Shown here: piece after piece, positions 1 through 13,900 of the stretch
Layout: every line of letters begins with the position of its first letter
Numbering within the stretch: the stretch's first letter is position 1
From: Chlamydomonas sphaeroides
Lineage: Eukaryota; Chlorophyta; Chlorophyceae; Chlamydomonadales; Chlamydomonadaceae
Length of the DNA: 64,000 nt
NCBI GenBank assembly: GCA_001662425.1
Contig: BDDC01000090.1
Coordinates: 29,498 to 93,497, forward strand
Direction: 5' to 3'
Made by a program: the position numbers and the translations under genes
The notes under the pieces: model-generated
The model's input: only the letters and a program-made list of their open reading frames with translations
Database searches by the model: none
What the model was told of the DNA's origin: nothing

Positions 1-2260
1 TGGAGGGATAGGGTGGGCATGCGCATGGCAGAGAGAGAGAGCGATATCGCCAGGGGGTGGCTCAGCGGCACAGAAATCGTGGCAGCAGGTGACAGGAGGG
101 CGGGGGGGTCGCAGACAAGTATGTGTCCGTCGTCCATCAAGATCCGTGGTACCGGCCCAGCAACAACGCGCGGTCGTTCTGTCTCTCGCCCCGGGTTGCG
201 GTGTGGGTGGCGGCTGCGCCAAGACCTGCCCGTCGCCCCGTACCGACCGTCTGTAGCCCGCGTCCAACCCCATTCCACAGGTTCGGTGCCCGTTGCGTTG
301 GGTTGGGCTGGGATGTCGTGGCCCCGCGCCAGTAGCAGCCAACGGACCCCTCAACATGTTTGGCTGGATAACGCGCCGTTACGCGCTCAGGTATGTCGCA
401 CAGCCGCACTCCTGTCTTCGGCCTTGTGGCCTGCCTGACGTCACCTTTCATCCCAGACTACGCAGGAGATGTCGATGAGTTCACGTTTTCGCAAGTTACA
501 GATATTCCTTCTTTGACTTCGTTCTAGTTTATCATTATCCTGGGAGCTGGGACCCTGAATGGCCGGCAGCCCTGGCAACGCCTGAGCCTGCCTGCGGGCC
601 TCGTCTCTCCTACCTGGGCAACGCTGGGCACTGGCACCTGATGGCCTGGCTGCACTTCAGTCCAATCATGCTGGCTTCATCTGCTCTGCTGTCTGCTCGC
701 TGGCCTTCGGACGCTGACCAACCGGGACGGGGACGGGCAGCGTGCCAGCATGCAGCCCAACATTAGAAGCAGCAATGCCGCGTCGGCTCGACAGCATACC
801 GGTACCAGATGAAGAATGCGATTGCCGCACGCTGCTGCAACTCCAGGGTTCCACTCCCGGATGCTGCTAACCCTTTGCGACCGGAGCCCTCGATGGTCGC
901 CTGGATCCTTACGAAACTCCCGCACTCTGGACGAAAAACCCTTTTACTAACCGCGCAGGCTGCCAAGTTGAAACTCGACAACCCGGCTTTCACAATGTTA
1001 AGATGCTCACCGGTGTAGTCTTGGGTTCCCGAGGCTGCCAGTAGTACTGGCGTTTGTCGCAGGTACCCTACCCTGACTTGCACGCTGGCTCATGACCCCC
1101 CCCTCCGGAGGCAGGATCCTGCCCACGCGTAACCCTGCGTGCCGCGTGCCACCATACATCAAACATAAAAACCAGAGTTGCGAAGGCAGCACGGTATCCG
1201 GCACTAGAGTGCCAAGACCACCCGTGCTCTTGTCAGCAACCGCGTCGCGTGTTGCCCACTATGCAGGACTATGCTGAAAAGTTGTGCATTCGCCCCAGGG
1301 CGCGAGAAAGCATTCAGAGCGATGTGGGCAGTGGGGGAAGCAGGGGAGACTGGGGAAAACCGTGACCTTCAGGCTGTGCCAAGTACGGTACTGGCGGTGG
1401 TGAGGCAGGTGAGGCCAAGCCAGGGGGGTTCTCCCATCGGCCAAGCTGTCGCGGCGACTGTCGCACGCGATCATCCTGACGTCGTGCCTGGCGCAGGACG
1501 GCTTCACGCACATAAGTACAGGTGGCTGGCTGTCGTGCGCTGCTGTGGTGACGAGTAATGCGGCCTGGGGCTCGGCCTACTACGGCGCTAACTTGCGGCG
1601 TTTGGGAAGTCGACTTGGTACGGCTACACGCACACGACTGGGGGTTTAAGACAGTTCGCACTACGACCAGGTCAGACAAGACGTAGATTAGTACGCCAGA
1701 CGGTGTGTGTGCGCTGGCCTGGCGTTGCAGAGATTAAAAATCGCGCTTGCGAACACTTGCCTTCACTTGCGCACCGTGAACTACGGGAATTGACTCCAAA
1801 GTGACCACACCCCGTTTCTGTGCCAGTGAAGACCTATGCTGGCAATATCAGAAGCTACTGCGCGCTGTTGGTTGCGTTGACGCGCAGCGTCAGTAGCGTA
1901 CCTGAGTACAACCGTGTACGGACCTGGAAGTCAGCCGAGAACTCTGCATCCATGCCGCAATCGATTAAACGGTGCCGCAGTTGAAGTGTTCTGGACAGCA
2001 ACTTCGTCAGCATCTCATTGCGCTTCCTGCGCCCGTCATCAACGTTAGAAAAATCGGGCCGTGTGAGCTAATACCGACGTCGCGCGTACGCTGCAAAGAG
2101 CAATTTCAGGTATGGGCTACACGCCCGTGTGCAGCAGCAGCATCTGTTAAGCGCGCCGCAGAAATTCGTCCAAAGGCGAAGGACGGATTGGCAGCTGTGC
2201 GGCCACGCTGGGGCAAAGACATTCACTGAGGACACACAAACACTCCGCTTGCAGCGCAGA
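1..2260. other. No recognisable gene
   Basis: I see no frame here with convincing splice sites, family motifs or volvocine-style coding composition. The base composition is more mixed than in the gene bodies further right. It may hold the upstream region of the gene at 2261 and the end of a gene outside the window. Nothing is called. Confidence 0.5.
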
Positions 2261-3136
2261 ATGGAATCGTGCGAGAGCGACCGGACGACAGTCGACAGCG
2301 TTGAACTGTCCGAGGAAGAATTCGTCGATGTGGATGGAATGGACACGTCAATGTCTTGCGTTGACTGGCAGCGTGCGACGTCGCCCAGGTGCCGTTTCAA
2401 CTACGTCGCTGACGGAGCCATGGAATGTGCGGAGGAAGACCCAAGCGAAGCCTCGGGCAGGCTTAGCGATGTCGCCGATCGGCACGACGACGAAGGGCTA
2501 GGCTCGTCACCAGACGTGGACGTGCCGACACGCAGCCCATCACATTGTCCATGCCCGGGTTACGCACACGACGCACAGGCCGACACGCCGGACTTGCTGG
2601 ACATCATGCTGGAGGGTACGTCTGCTGAGGTTGCCCTGAGCTAGGCCGCGGTGCTGACACGCACTCCGTCGCACCGCGAAATCCCTCGCACGCCGCTCAT
2701 CCGTCCCGCTGCCCCCCGCCGCGCAGAGTTGGCAGCCGACACGTCCTGCCCCTTCCTACAACACCTCTCCATCCCGACTCTTCTGGGCGAGTCCCGTTTG
2801 CAGCCATCGCCTTGCTCCCGCGGCGCCACCGTGGGCCTCGCCTCGGCGCCCGCGCCGCAGCCGCACGGCGCTGCGCCCGACGCCACCTGGGAGGTGGCTC
2901 GACCCGTGTTGCACGACCCGGCCGCGCCGCCCTCCGGCGTGGCGCGTGCGACCCCCCGCACGGCCAAGGACGCGGGCGGGCATGCGACTGCCGGTGTGTG
3001 GCCCGCGCCCGCGGCCTCCGCTGGCGGGGCCCTCGACCAGGCGCCATGGTCTGCGCCAATGCACGCCGGCGCCGACCTCGTCAGCGAGCGCCCTTCAAGC
3101 CTTGCGGTGCCGCGAAATGTGAGGCGCGGTCGCTGA
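2261..3136 (+). CDS. Hypothetical two-exon protein, acidic N-terminal half
   Basis: Exon 1 runs 2261-2615 and exon 2 runs 2727-3136. The intron begins GTACG and ends CCGCGCAG, is 111 bases long, and joins the frames exactly (phase 1), giving 254 residues. The first half is rich in Glu, Asp and Ser (for example VELSEEEFVDVDGMDTSM). The second half is Ala/Pro-rich and has the high-GC codon use of neighbouring genes, while exon 1 is less GC-rich. I recognise no domain and no signal peptide. The ATG at 2261 is the first methionine of the open acidic frame; an exon further upstream cannot be excluded. A TGTAA at about 4477 could serve as its poly(A) signal, but that implies a long 3' UTR. Function unknown; that it is a gene at all rests on the splice agreement and composition only. 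Confidence 0.4.
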
Positions 3137-3782
3137 GTCGGCGCTTGGGGTGCGTGTTGTTTGGGATTGTCTATCGGTTTAGAGCCGGGTTGCAGTCAAG
3201 TCGCGATCGCCATGACTTCCAACCAACGACGAATCGCACCCTGCGCTCGAACCGCAGGACGGGGCGGGCTGGTTCGCCTGCCGCCTGCAGCGCCTCCGCG
3301 CGTCGTTGCAGCGGACGCAGCCGTAGGGCAGGGGCCGGGGCCGCCAAGAGGCGATTGGCCACAAGCGTTGGCGGGCACGCCTTGGCGCTTGGCCAAGTGC
3401 CTGGGGAGCCTGCATCTCAAAACAGAGCGCATCATACAAGTACTTCAAACTCTATACGAGACCTGCATTTATGTCGTGGGCAGGGTGAGGCTTGGTGGGC
3501 TTGAGGGGGCGTGCAGCGCGGCCCGGCGCGTGCACCTTGCAAGCGGTGGAGCACCGGCCGCCAGGCCCAACGCGGTGGGCACCGGAGCCTCGTGTGTTGG
3601 GAATTAGGGTTGAGGCATCGGGGACCAGGAGGGGACAGCACACTGCACATCTGGGGTGGGGAAACATGGCGGTCGGGGCCCCCGACCATGGGCGCTGCCG
3701 GCGCCACGCAGGCTGCGGCGCTGGCATTGGCGTGTGGCTGCGCTACCTGCAGCGTACATCTTGGTGACACGGCGATCAGGGC

Positions 3783-3840
3783 TAAATAAGGTGGACCCAT
3801 CCTGAATGGGGAGAAGGGCGCAACCGCCCCCCACCCCTTA
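3783..3840 (+). repeat. Dispersed repeat end (inverted partner at 40985-41046)
   Basis: A stretch beginning TAAGGTGG, then a cytosine-rich CCCATCC and GGGGAGAAGGGCG, is matched in reverse complement near 41045-40990 (TAAGGTGG, CCCATCC, GGGGAAAAGGGCG). Similarity fades after about 55 bases. It is probably the end of a transposable-element family; no transposase is visible next to either copy. Confidence 0.45.
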
Positions 3841-4559
3841 CGGAAGGCAGTCGGTCCGCGCCCCTAGCCACTGCGCGGCGGGGGCTACGCCCCAAGTTGG
3901 CCGCGAGGCAACCCAGGGATCGAGTGAGGCTGCGCCAAGCAGTGAGTGAGGTGTGCTTCCTTTGTCCGGGGGTCAAGGGAGCTACAACGCGCTTTATTGC
4001 CGGGGTTGGCTTCCTGCCAAGGCAGGAAAGGAGTGTTTTCCTTGTGTATTTTCCTTGTGTGCCTGCCCGCCGGAGCAGCCGGCGGGTGACGGCTTGCCCG
4101 AAGTATTGCGTAGCTGGTTGATCGGGGCGCTCGCCAGGGCCCAGGATAAAGTCGTAGCGACACATCGAGCTCGGTCGGTGCATAAGGCTGCGCGGCGCTC
4201 CGAAGCCGCGCAGCGGCACATCGGACCGTGCGTGTGTGATTTAATGGTATGAGCGGCATGCGGCGCTTGGTGGTTGCTGGCACGCTGCGTTGTATGTGTG
4301 GAGCAAAGCAGACGGCGGCAGCTTGGTGCTGCCTGCGCCAGCAGGCGGGAGGCCCTCCTGACAGCGGGGGCCGCCGGGGTGTGTGGGCTGCGTGGGGGCG
4401 TGCTGGTGGTTGCGGCGGGTGCGTGGGGTTGCAAGGCAGGTGTGTGGGTACGTGGGTACCCAGTGGGGCGGGGCATGTAACACGCAGCACAGACCTGCTT
4501 CCTGCACCTGTCAACCTCGCGGAGTTTCAGTGCGTCGCCCGCCAGTGGTTGCTGGATAG

Positions 4560-4800
4560 CGATGCTCCTCCAAACCTAGGGCCGAGGGGCTGCCGTCGGT
4601 CGTACTGGCTGGGGGCTTATGGGTCGCGTTGCATAGCTGTGGGTGCTGCCGTGCGTGTAAGGTGCTGTCCACTAGGGATGGGCAGATTGGGATGGCGGGC
4701 GGCTGCTGGGTTGCGGCACGGTGGGCGGAGGAGGGGCCGCGTCAGAGGGCAGATGCCCTGAGCCGCGGAGGCGCGGCCTAGCGCGTAATGCAGTGGCGCT
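4560..4800 (-). repeat. Dispersed repeat, copy 1 (inverted relative to 24880-25105)
   Basis: Read on the minus strand, this matches 24880-25105 at roughly 75-80 percent by eye. Shared blocks include GCATCTGCCCT, CCACCGTGCCGCAACCCAGC and CAGCACCCACAG in the same order. It lies just beyond the 3' end of the giant ARM gene. The repeat has no evident ORF. A short non-autonomous transposable element is the likeliest explanation. Confidence 0.6.
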
Positions 4801-4919
4801 CGCCAGCCCTCACACAGCCACGCCACAGCCACAGCAAACGGAACCTGGGCCGTCGATCCGTGCGCGTCAACACCTCCCCCAGCCGCAGCCTTGGCAAGAC
4901 ATTCCTTGTCCGTGCCCCT

Positions 4920-7900
4920 TCACAGCCCCGCCGCCGCCACCGCCGCCATGGCCGCCGCGGCGCCGCCCCCTCCCGTCGCCGGCAGCGCACCCGTGCAGGC
5001 GTGCAGCATCCAGGCCGCCCAGTGGCGCATCGTGCGCTGCTCCCGGCCCCTCGCCGCCGCCAGCAGCTCCTGAAGGTACTCGAGCACACCCGGGCTGCAC
5101 CGAAGCGCCGCCAGCAGAGCCTCGCGGCCTGGAGACCGACTGCCTCCCGTAGCGGCCGACGCAGCCGCCGACGCGCCGCCAACGCTCGTGCCGCCCCGGC
5201 TGCGCTGCGGATCCAAGCCCGCCTCGGCTCCTGCGCCGCCGCCGATGGCTGGACCGCGTATGGCAGCCAGTGCCGCTGGCCAGGCATCTCCCTCGCCGCC
5301 CTGGATTCCAAAGTCCAGTCCGTCCAGGCCGCCGCCGGCGAAATCCGAATCCATGTCACCGCTGCGGAACACCACGGATCCATAAGCCAGCTCACTCGGC
5401 CCCGTAACAGCTGGGCTGGACGCCAGCACGCCATCGGGCGCTGCGGCAGCTGAGTGAGCACCGCCGCCGCCTGAGCCCGCGCCGCCGGCAGACCGAGTGC
5501 CTCGGCGGCTGCGCGGCGGCTCCGCCAGCTCCTTCTCCAGAGCCTGCGCGTCGTCCCAGAAGGACGCTTCGCGCTCCGCCTGGTCGCCGCCGTCGTACCC
5601 GTCGTACTCGTCGGTCAACAGAAGGTTGACCGCCAGGCCAACCGCCGAGGAGCGGACGGCGCCGTGCGCGTCCGCCTCCGCCGCCTCGCGCCCCACCGGT
5701 GTGCCGGGATCGGCGCCGCCGGGGCCGCCGCCGCCGGCGCCGCCTCCCGTGGGCGTTCCCGGCATGCCCTGCCCCGTCAGCCGGCGCAGGTCGCTGCTGC
5801 GGTGGCGCATGAAGGCGGCGCTTGAGGGGCTGGGGCTAGCGGCGCCGGTGCCGGGCGGGCCCGGGGTCCGCAGGATCTCCTCCGGCGCCGGCGCGGGCAG
5901 CGTGATCAGGCCCACCAGGCACTCGGCCAGGCCGGGAGCGGCCGCACCCGCAGCCTCCATATCGTCGCCACCCTCGCCGCCCTCGGCGGTCTGGCTCGGC
6001 GGCGCCGCCAGCACCCGCAGCAGCGCGGCCTTGCCGTCGGCCGTCGCCGCCAGGTTTGCCAGGCTGCCCAGCAGCAGCAGCGCCAGCCGCAGCAGCAGCA
6101 GCAGCGGGCTGCCGGCCAGCTCCTGCCGGTCGCCGGCCTCGCCGCCGCCGTCGGGCTGCGGCAGGGAGTCAGGTAGCTCCAGCCTGCTGGCCCCGTCCAG
6201 CAGCTGGTAGCAGCGCCACAGCAGGTGCAGTGCGGTGCAGAGAAAGGTGCCGCGGCTGCTGGCGCAGACGGCGCGGTCGGCTGTTGGTGCTGGCTCGGCG
6301 CCGGCGAGGCTGGGGTCGGGGGTGGCGGCGCGGCCGGGCTGCTCGGCCGCGGCACCTGCACGTCCGGCGAAGGTGAAGCCGTCGAAGCTGGTGCGGTTGC
6401 CGGCGGAGGGAGGGCTGAAACCGTCGAAGCTTGTGCGAGCGCCGGCGGCAGACGCCGCGGCGCCAGAGCCGGCGCGGCCGACGGCCGACGGCAGCTGCGC
6501 CGCAGCCGGCGGCCGCGGCTGCAGCAGCGCGGCGCAGATGGAGGGGTGGCATGAGGTGAGGTTCTGGATGGCGCCGGCGGCAGCGGCGGCAGCCGACAGC
6601 GACGGCGCCAGCGCGGTCCAGGAGTCGTCGGGGTTGTCCAAAGCCGACGCCTCGCTGGCCAGGGCCGTGCCGGCGGAGGCGGCCCGCGAAGGCGGCGCGT
6701 CAGCGGCGGGCGCCGCTGCCGGCGGCGCCGTCAGGGACAGGGACGCGGCGGCTGCGGCCTCGGCGACGGCGTCGCTGCTGCTGGCCCCGCCGACGGTGGC
6801 TGCCACAATTGCGGCATTGGTGCTGGCTGCTGCTGCGTTGGCTGCTGCTGCGCTGGCTGCTGCTGCGTTGGCCGCCGTTGCGGAAGGGCCGGCGGTGGCG
6901 AGGGTGCCTAGCCGCGAGGGGGCTCGGGTGACGGGCGGCTGCTGCCCCGCGGCCGGCCCTGACGCCGAAGCCTGCCCGGCTAGGGTCTGGTCTGCGCCTG
7001 CCGGCTGGCCCTGCGCCTGCGCCTGGGCTTGTGCTTGCGGGCCCTGCGCCTGCCCCTCCAGCTTCTGTTGCTGCTGCTGCTGCGCGTGCAGCAGCTGGTG
7101 GCGCGAGCTGCCGCGTGTGGCGATGGGGCTGGAGGGCCAGGCGGGGCTGCCCAGCGGCGCAACCAGCGGCGTCGCCAGCGGCACCACCAGCGCGCTCAGC
7201 ACGGCCGGCATGGGCGGGGCGCCCGGCATGGCGCTCGCAGCCATCAGCGAAAGCGCCGCCGCGGTCGAAGCGGGCGCGGTCGCCGGCTTGGGAGGCACCA
7301 CAGGCGCTGCGGCCGCAGGTGGTTCCGGCTGCGGCGGCGCCGGTGCGCTAGCGGCAGCGGCAGCGGCGGGGCCCCCGCTAGCGGAGCCGCGGGCGCCGGG
7401 CGCGGCAGGGCCGTCCTCGGAGGCACGGTCGCTTCGGCTCGCGCCCCGGCTGCGGCTGAGGTGGCGCTCGACCCCCGGGACAGCGGCAACGTTGGCCGGC
7501 CGGGTGATGGTGGGCAGCCTGGTCTGGGCCTGCGCCTGCGCCTGCGCCTGCGCCTGGGGCTGGGCCGGCGCCGAGTGTCGGAGGGGCACCTCTCGCCCCA
7601 CCTCACGAGGCGGACTGCCGTGGGCCGAGCCGCGCACGCCACCACGGCCGGCCTTGGCCACCGCCGCCGGCAGCTCCTGCGGCGCCTGCAACTGGCGCCG
7701 CCGGGCCGGCGAGCAACCGGCGCCGCCGCCATGGCTCTTAGCGGTGCTCTCCCCCGCCCGCTCCCGCTCGACGGTAGCTCGGGAGCGGGCGTCGGGCGCC
7801 CGGCCGCCGCCGGCCCTCACCGGCGAACCGGCGCCGCTGCCGGGGCCGGAGCCCCCTCCGCCTCCGCCGCCACGAAGCGCCGCCGGGTCTCTGGACCCCT

Positions 7901-10900
7901 CCTTGGACTCTGCCACGGGCCCAGCAACGGAGTCGCCACCGCCGCCGCCGCCACCGCGGGCTTTTATCTTTGCCGCCAGCTGCGACGGCAGCCGCAGCCG
8001 CAGCTCCTCGTCCTCGGGCTCGTTCTCCGCCTCCGTCGCCTCCCGCCGCCGCTGCCGCTGCCGCCGCTGCCGCAGCTCCAGCAGGCGGCCGCACTCCGCC
8101 AGCATACAGGTGAGGCAGTCCAGAGCGCCGCCGCGCGTGAGCCGCTCCACCGCGCCAGCGGCGGCGGCGGCGCCGGCGTCGTCCGGCGGCAGGTCCGGCG
8201 ACGGCGGCGGCGGCGGCCCCATGGCTATGTTGCCCAGGGCCACCGCCACGTAGGCGCGGACCTAGGTTGGTCGGGGAGGGACGGGGAGGGGCGGAGACCG
8301 GGGCAGGCACGGGGATCAGGGGGTTGGGAGACGGCGCCGTGCGTGATGCCGGTGCTCGCTGCAGGCGGGGGAGTCGCCCAGCGGCAGGGGCGCCCCTCTG
8401 CCCGCGCGCTCACCTGCATGCCCCTGAGCCGCAGCGCCGCCACTAGCGCCTCCACCAGCCCCGGCGCGCGCGCCATGGCGCCGCAGCCCTGCCAGCCGCC
8501 CGCGCTGCTGAGCGTGCTGAGCAGCATTGCGGCGGCGCCGCACACGTCGTCGTGCGGGGAGGCCAGCAGCTTGACCTGGCGAGAGGGGCGCAGGTAGGCA
8601 GAGGTGGGCCGCGAGCAGCGGCACGGCAACAGCAGCTGTGGGTGCCGACTGCGGCCGCGGCCCTCACCGCTGTGTCCAGGAGGCCGGGCAGCTGCAGCAG
8701 AGCCGCGGCGCCGCCCGGCTCGGCGGCCATGTGGGCCAGAGCGCCCACCGCCTGGCAAGAGGAGGGCGGCGGGGGCGGGCGAGCGAGCGGGGAAGGCGGG
8801 CATCGGTCAAGTGCGGCGGGAGCAGCCGGCGAGGGGCGTGCGACCAGCGCGGCGCAGCAGCCCCTGCAGGTCCGCGTCCTTCCGGCCGTCCTCACCTGCA
8901 GCCCCAGCGTCAGCCGCAGGTCTCCCTGCACTCCCACCATGGCCAGAGCCGCGGTGCGAGCCTGAGGCGGGCACACGGCGGGCGAGAGGCCCAGGCTTAG
9001 CGCACCACCGTTGCTTCGGCGGCAAGGAACCGAGAGCCCCAGGCGTCCAAGCTGTCTCTGCGGCCTCTCCCTTGCCCGCAAGCCTCCGCCACGTCGTTCC
9101 CATCCGCTGCCTCCCATGCACCACCCTCCGCGCACCAGGTCCGCCGGGTCGACGTCCTTGCCGCCGCCCCGCTGCCTGCCGCCCATGCCGCCTCCCGGAC
9201 CGCCGCCAGGGCCCCCGTGCCGCTCCATGCCTCCGCCCATGCCGCCACCCGGCGTGCCCAGGCCACCGCGGGCGGGCCGGCTGCCCGGCGCCACCGCCGC
9301 CACGCCCTGCGCCCCCTGGCCACCGGCCTGGCCGGGCGGCAAGGGCGGCGGCAGCGCCAGCGGGGCCAGGTCCAGCAGCACCCCCGGGAGGCCGTTGTCG
9401 GGCGAGAGCAGCTCCGGCATGATGCCGGGACACACGCCACCCTGCGGCAGCACGGGGGGCAGGGGATGGCGCGTCATTTGCAAGAGGTCGAGGTGAGCAC
9501 GTGAGCACACCGTTGACAGGGGCTCCTCACGGCTCCCCGTACAGCCGTGACGCGCAAGACGCAGCCCAGTACCGGTACTTCTGCCGGCTGGCCGGTCCGA
9601 CATGCCGAGCGAGCCTGCGGCGCCCGCCAGACCGCCTCCCCTCCCGCGGCCCACCTGCACCACCAGCTGCCCCAGGCTGGCAGCGGCAAACACGCGCGCG
9701 CTGGCGAACCTCGCCCGGGTGCCTCCGCGCAGCCCCCTCCGCACCAGCACCAGCATCACGCGCTGGGCGGCGGCATCGGAGCGGACCTGCGGCAGCAGGG
9801 ACGTTGGTTGGTGCCGTTACTGTGACGCACTCTCGCTGGCAGGGGCACGCAATGCCAGATGAGGCCACGGGAGCCGCCTGGCTACCGGCTCCAGCAGCGG
9901 GCCAGCGCTGCCCAACCCACCCCACCTGATGCGCCCAGGCCCGGCACAGCGGGTTGGACACGAGCGCCCACACCGCCGCCGCCGCCTGCCCCGCTGCCAC
10001 CTCCAGCGCGCTCGGCGGCGCGCCGCTGCCGGGCACCGCCGCTACGGTGCCGTACGGCAGCGGCTGCAGCGTGGGCAGCACCAGTAGCTTGGCCAGGCTC
10101 TGGCAGCTGGGGGCGGCGTACTCGGAGAAGCGGCCTGCGGGCGGGGACGGTAGAGAAGGGCGGAGATTGGTATGTGGGTTTGAGGAGCCAGGGACACGTG
10201 GGCTTGGTGCTGCAAGGGCGAAGCAGCGCGAGACACAGCTTGGGGCGGCGCGAGGCGGCTCCCTCACCCACGACGCCCAGCACGGCGAGCTGTCCCACCA
10301 CCCCAGCGGCGGCGCCCGCCACGTCTGCGCCCATGCCGGCGTTGCCCGGGTCGGCTGCCCGGTGCGGCGGGGCAAGGAAGGGACAGGCAGGGGAGGGAGG
10401 TAAGCAGCAGCAGTCGGGGGAGCACGTCAGACACGTCCCCACCTTGCCCCCATTCCCCGCCCGCTCAGCCGCCCAACATGGGCCCCATCCCCTGATCCCA
10501 TCGCGCCTCACCCGCCACCTCCTGCGCGCTGTGGAAGTCCACCCACGCCAGCAAGTCCATGACGTGGTCCACGAGGTGGGCCAGGCGGGCGGGCGAGCCG
10601 GGCGCGCCGGGGCCGGGGGCGGGCGGCCCCGAGGCGCCAGGCAGCAGCAGCATGCCGGGCGGCGGCGCCGCCAGGGAGTTGGCCGCGGTGGCGGCGCGCG
10701 AGGTGCCCGAGCCGGAAGCAGCGGAGCCTCCGGCGAGCGCGGCGGCGGCGGCCGCGGCGGCGCTTGTTGAGGACTTGACGGGGCGGCCCTGTGGGCGGCG
10801 CGGGAGGAGTTAGTGATGCACCGGGCGGGCAGGCGGGCTTACAGACGCCCGTGAACCCGGGCTTCTTCTGCTTTTCCCGCCTACAGACGAAGCTCCCAAT

Positions 10901-13900
10901 GCGGTCCGCCACCAGGGCTTGGCGGCCCGCCAGTCCGGCTCGGGGGTCCGGCCCCGCCCTCACCTGCAGGCCCGCTAGCGCCCTGTGCCCCGCAGCCACC
11001 AGCAGCTGCTTGAGCCCCTCCAGCACCGCCACGGCGGCGCAGCGCACCCGCCGGCTGCGCAGCGGCGCCAGCGGGTCGGCCTGCGCGGCGCAGCGCGAGG
11101 GCCCTGGCAGCGCCAGCACCAGCCCCGTCAGCACCGGCATGGCGTCGTGCAGCGACAGGCTGGCCTGCGGGGCGGGGGCCAACACGAACGTTACCATCGC
11201 AGGTGAGCTGGCTGCGGGCAAGGCCAGCACGTACACCGGGACAGGCCATGGCCTACCCAGCGCTACACAGCACTGGGCCCCGGTGCCCCGCCGCGCAGGG
11301 CGGAGCGGCGGCAGTGTCGGATCTCACACGGCATGAGGAGCCAGCAAGCCGCCGGCTGCGGCCCAGAACAACCTGACGAATGCGCGGGCAAGGCAGGCAC
11401 GTGCGCCGAGGCCCTGCGCCCCACAGCGCCCAGTCCCACCTTGGCGAGCACGGGGTGGCTGCAGCAGTTGGCGAGCAGCACGCACACGAACAGCCGCAGC
11501 CGGCTGCTCACGCGCGGCACAGCCACCCACTCGCCGCCCGCGGCCGCGGGCCCCGGCCCGGGGCCGAGCGTCCACGCGCCACCGGCCGACGCGCCGGCTG
11601 CGGGCGCTGCGGGCGGCAGCTGCTGCGCCAAGCTGCGCGCCAGCGCCCACAGCGGCAGCAGCAGCAGCTCCTGCTCCGCAACCATGGCCTCCAGGCCGCA
11701 GCGGTCGGCGGACAGGTTGGCCAGGGCCGAGGCGGCCAGCAGCTGTTGGGTCGGAGGGCGGAGGGATCCGAGCCCCGACAGGGAGGTGTCAGGAGAGGGC
11801 TGGCGGAGAGCCGTGCGGGTATGTGCTGGCGTCAACCCGCACGGTCCAACGCACCTGGACAGCTTGCGCGCGAGGCGAGGTCGCCGCCTCGGCAGCAGCA
11901 GCAGCTGGCAGCGGCTGTGACGCCCCGGCTGTGCCGGGCGGCGGCGCGCCGCCTGCGCTGCCCGCAGGCGGCGCGGCGGTGAGCGCCTTCACCAGGCAGG
12001 GCACTGTGGCCGGGTCGGCCGACAGCTCCTGGCGGCCTCGCTCGCTGCCGGCCAGGTTGCGGACCGCGGCTGCGGGGGCGGCGGCACGTACATGTGGGTG
12101 TGTAGCGGGGCGGTCGAGGACAAAAAGAGGGCACACGCCGACCGAAGATGGCCAAAGGGAAGCCAGGACGTAGCCCCAGCCCCAGCCGCAACCCCAAGGG
12201 CGCCTCACCCAGCAGCGGCTCCGTGGAGGCGCTGTCGGGGTCCAGCCGGCTCTCCCGCAGCTGCCGCACCAGCTCGCGGCCCACGCCGCGCACGCCCGCG
12301 ATGACCGCCGACGTGGCGTTGTGGCCCGCCAGGTTGCCCACCAGGCCCGCGGCGTAGAGCTGGATGTCCAGCGCACGAATCTGTGTGGGGACGCGGGGGA
12401 GGAGGGCAGAGGGCGCAGGCGACATCCGTACGAGACATCTCGTCGAGCATGGACGTGCGGGCTTGGCACGTCGCTACGGTGAGCTGGGGCCGGCCGCATG
12501 TACCGAGGACCCCGAGCTCAGCGCTGCAAGGCGCCGAGCCCTACGGCCACCATGCCCTCAGCCCCTCGCGGCCGCCCACCTTGAGCGCGCCCAGCAGCGC
12601 CGGCTGCAGCGCCTTGAGGCTGGCGAAGCGCGCCGCCACTGCCGCGGAGCGCGACAGCGAGGCCACCGCCGCCACCGCCCACAGCAGCTGCTGCGTGGCC
12701 GCATCCAGCGCCGCTATGTCGGGCAGCTCGCCGCTGCTGCCGCCCAGGCCGCCGCCGCCGCCGCGGACCGGCGGCCCGCCGGGGCCGCCGCCGCCGCCCG
12801 AGCTGCCGCCGCCGGCGCGGAGCAGCGTGTCAGCTGCGGAGGCCATGCAGTCGAGCAGCGCCGCCGCCAGGCCCTCCACGGCCGCCAGCGCCGACGCGGC
12901 GCCGCCGTCGAGCCGCTGCACCAGCGCCGCCACCACGCCGACGGCCTGTGGGGCCGGGAGGGGACCACGGCATGCATGCGGCAATGGCTGCCGTACGGGA
13001 GGCACACCACGGGTGGGGTGCCGCATGCAGACAAGTGCAGAAGAGGCTACAAGCAAGCCGCCTCCAGGTCGTCCGTCCCATCAGGCCCAGCTGCCTGCGC
13101 CTGCAACGACCCCACGCGCCTGTACACGCGCCGTGGGGTCGGACCCGGCGTGTCCCGAGCTGACTCCGCCGCCGCCACCGCCTCCTCCTCCGCCACCACC
13201 GCCCGCGTGGCCCGTGCCAGCGCTACCGTGGCCTCCGCGCATGATGCCGACCAGGGAACGCGGCACGGTGCAGGCGGCGATGGCGGCGGCCCCTCCAGGT
13301 GTGTTGACCAGGGCCCACAGCGCCGCCAGGGCCAGGCTCGTCATGCGGCGGCCGCCCTCGCGGAGCAGCGAGTCCAGCGCACTGCGCCAGTCAGGGGGGC
13401 CACGGCACAAGGGGCGGGTAGTACGGTATGAGCTTGGCAGTGGCACCGTCAGGGGGTCTGGGCGGGCGACGCGGCGATGGATTAGAGGGGCAGCAAGGCA
13501 AACAGGGGGGACTGTCATGAGCTCCGTGTCGCCATGCTGCCGGCAGGAGAGAGTAGGGCACAGCGGAGGTGCCACACTGTGTCCAGGCCTAGCAGCCGAG
13601 GCCTAGCCAGGCCCCGGGCCCCGCAGGAGATCCGCACCTGAGCAGGCTGCCGCTGCCGGAGCCTGGCGGCGGCACCAGCGGCCGCGCCGTGTGGGGCGCC
13701 AGCGCCACCACCAGCGAGGCGGCGGCGGCGCGCACGTCGGGCACCCCGCCCGGCGCGGCCGTGAGCAGCGAGCCGCTGCTGGCGAGCGACAGCGAGCTCT
13801 TGTCGGCGGTACCTGGGGAGGGGCAGGCAGGCGTGGGGCCGGGGGCCGGCAAGGAAAGTGAGGACACAGAAGGCGTGTAGAGGAAGTGGCGGAGGAAGTG

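Noticed and set aside
6235..8253. 672-residue open frame on the plus strand
   Set aside because: It is antisense to the last exon of the ARM gene. Long antisense frames are expected in very GC-rich coding DNA, and the translation is Ala/Arg low-complexity without splice logic.
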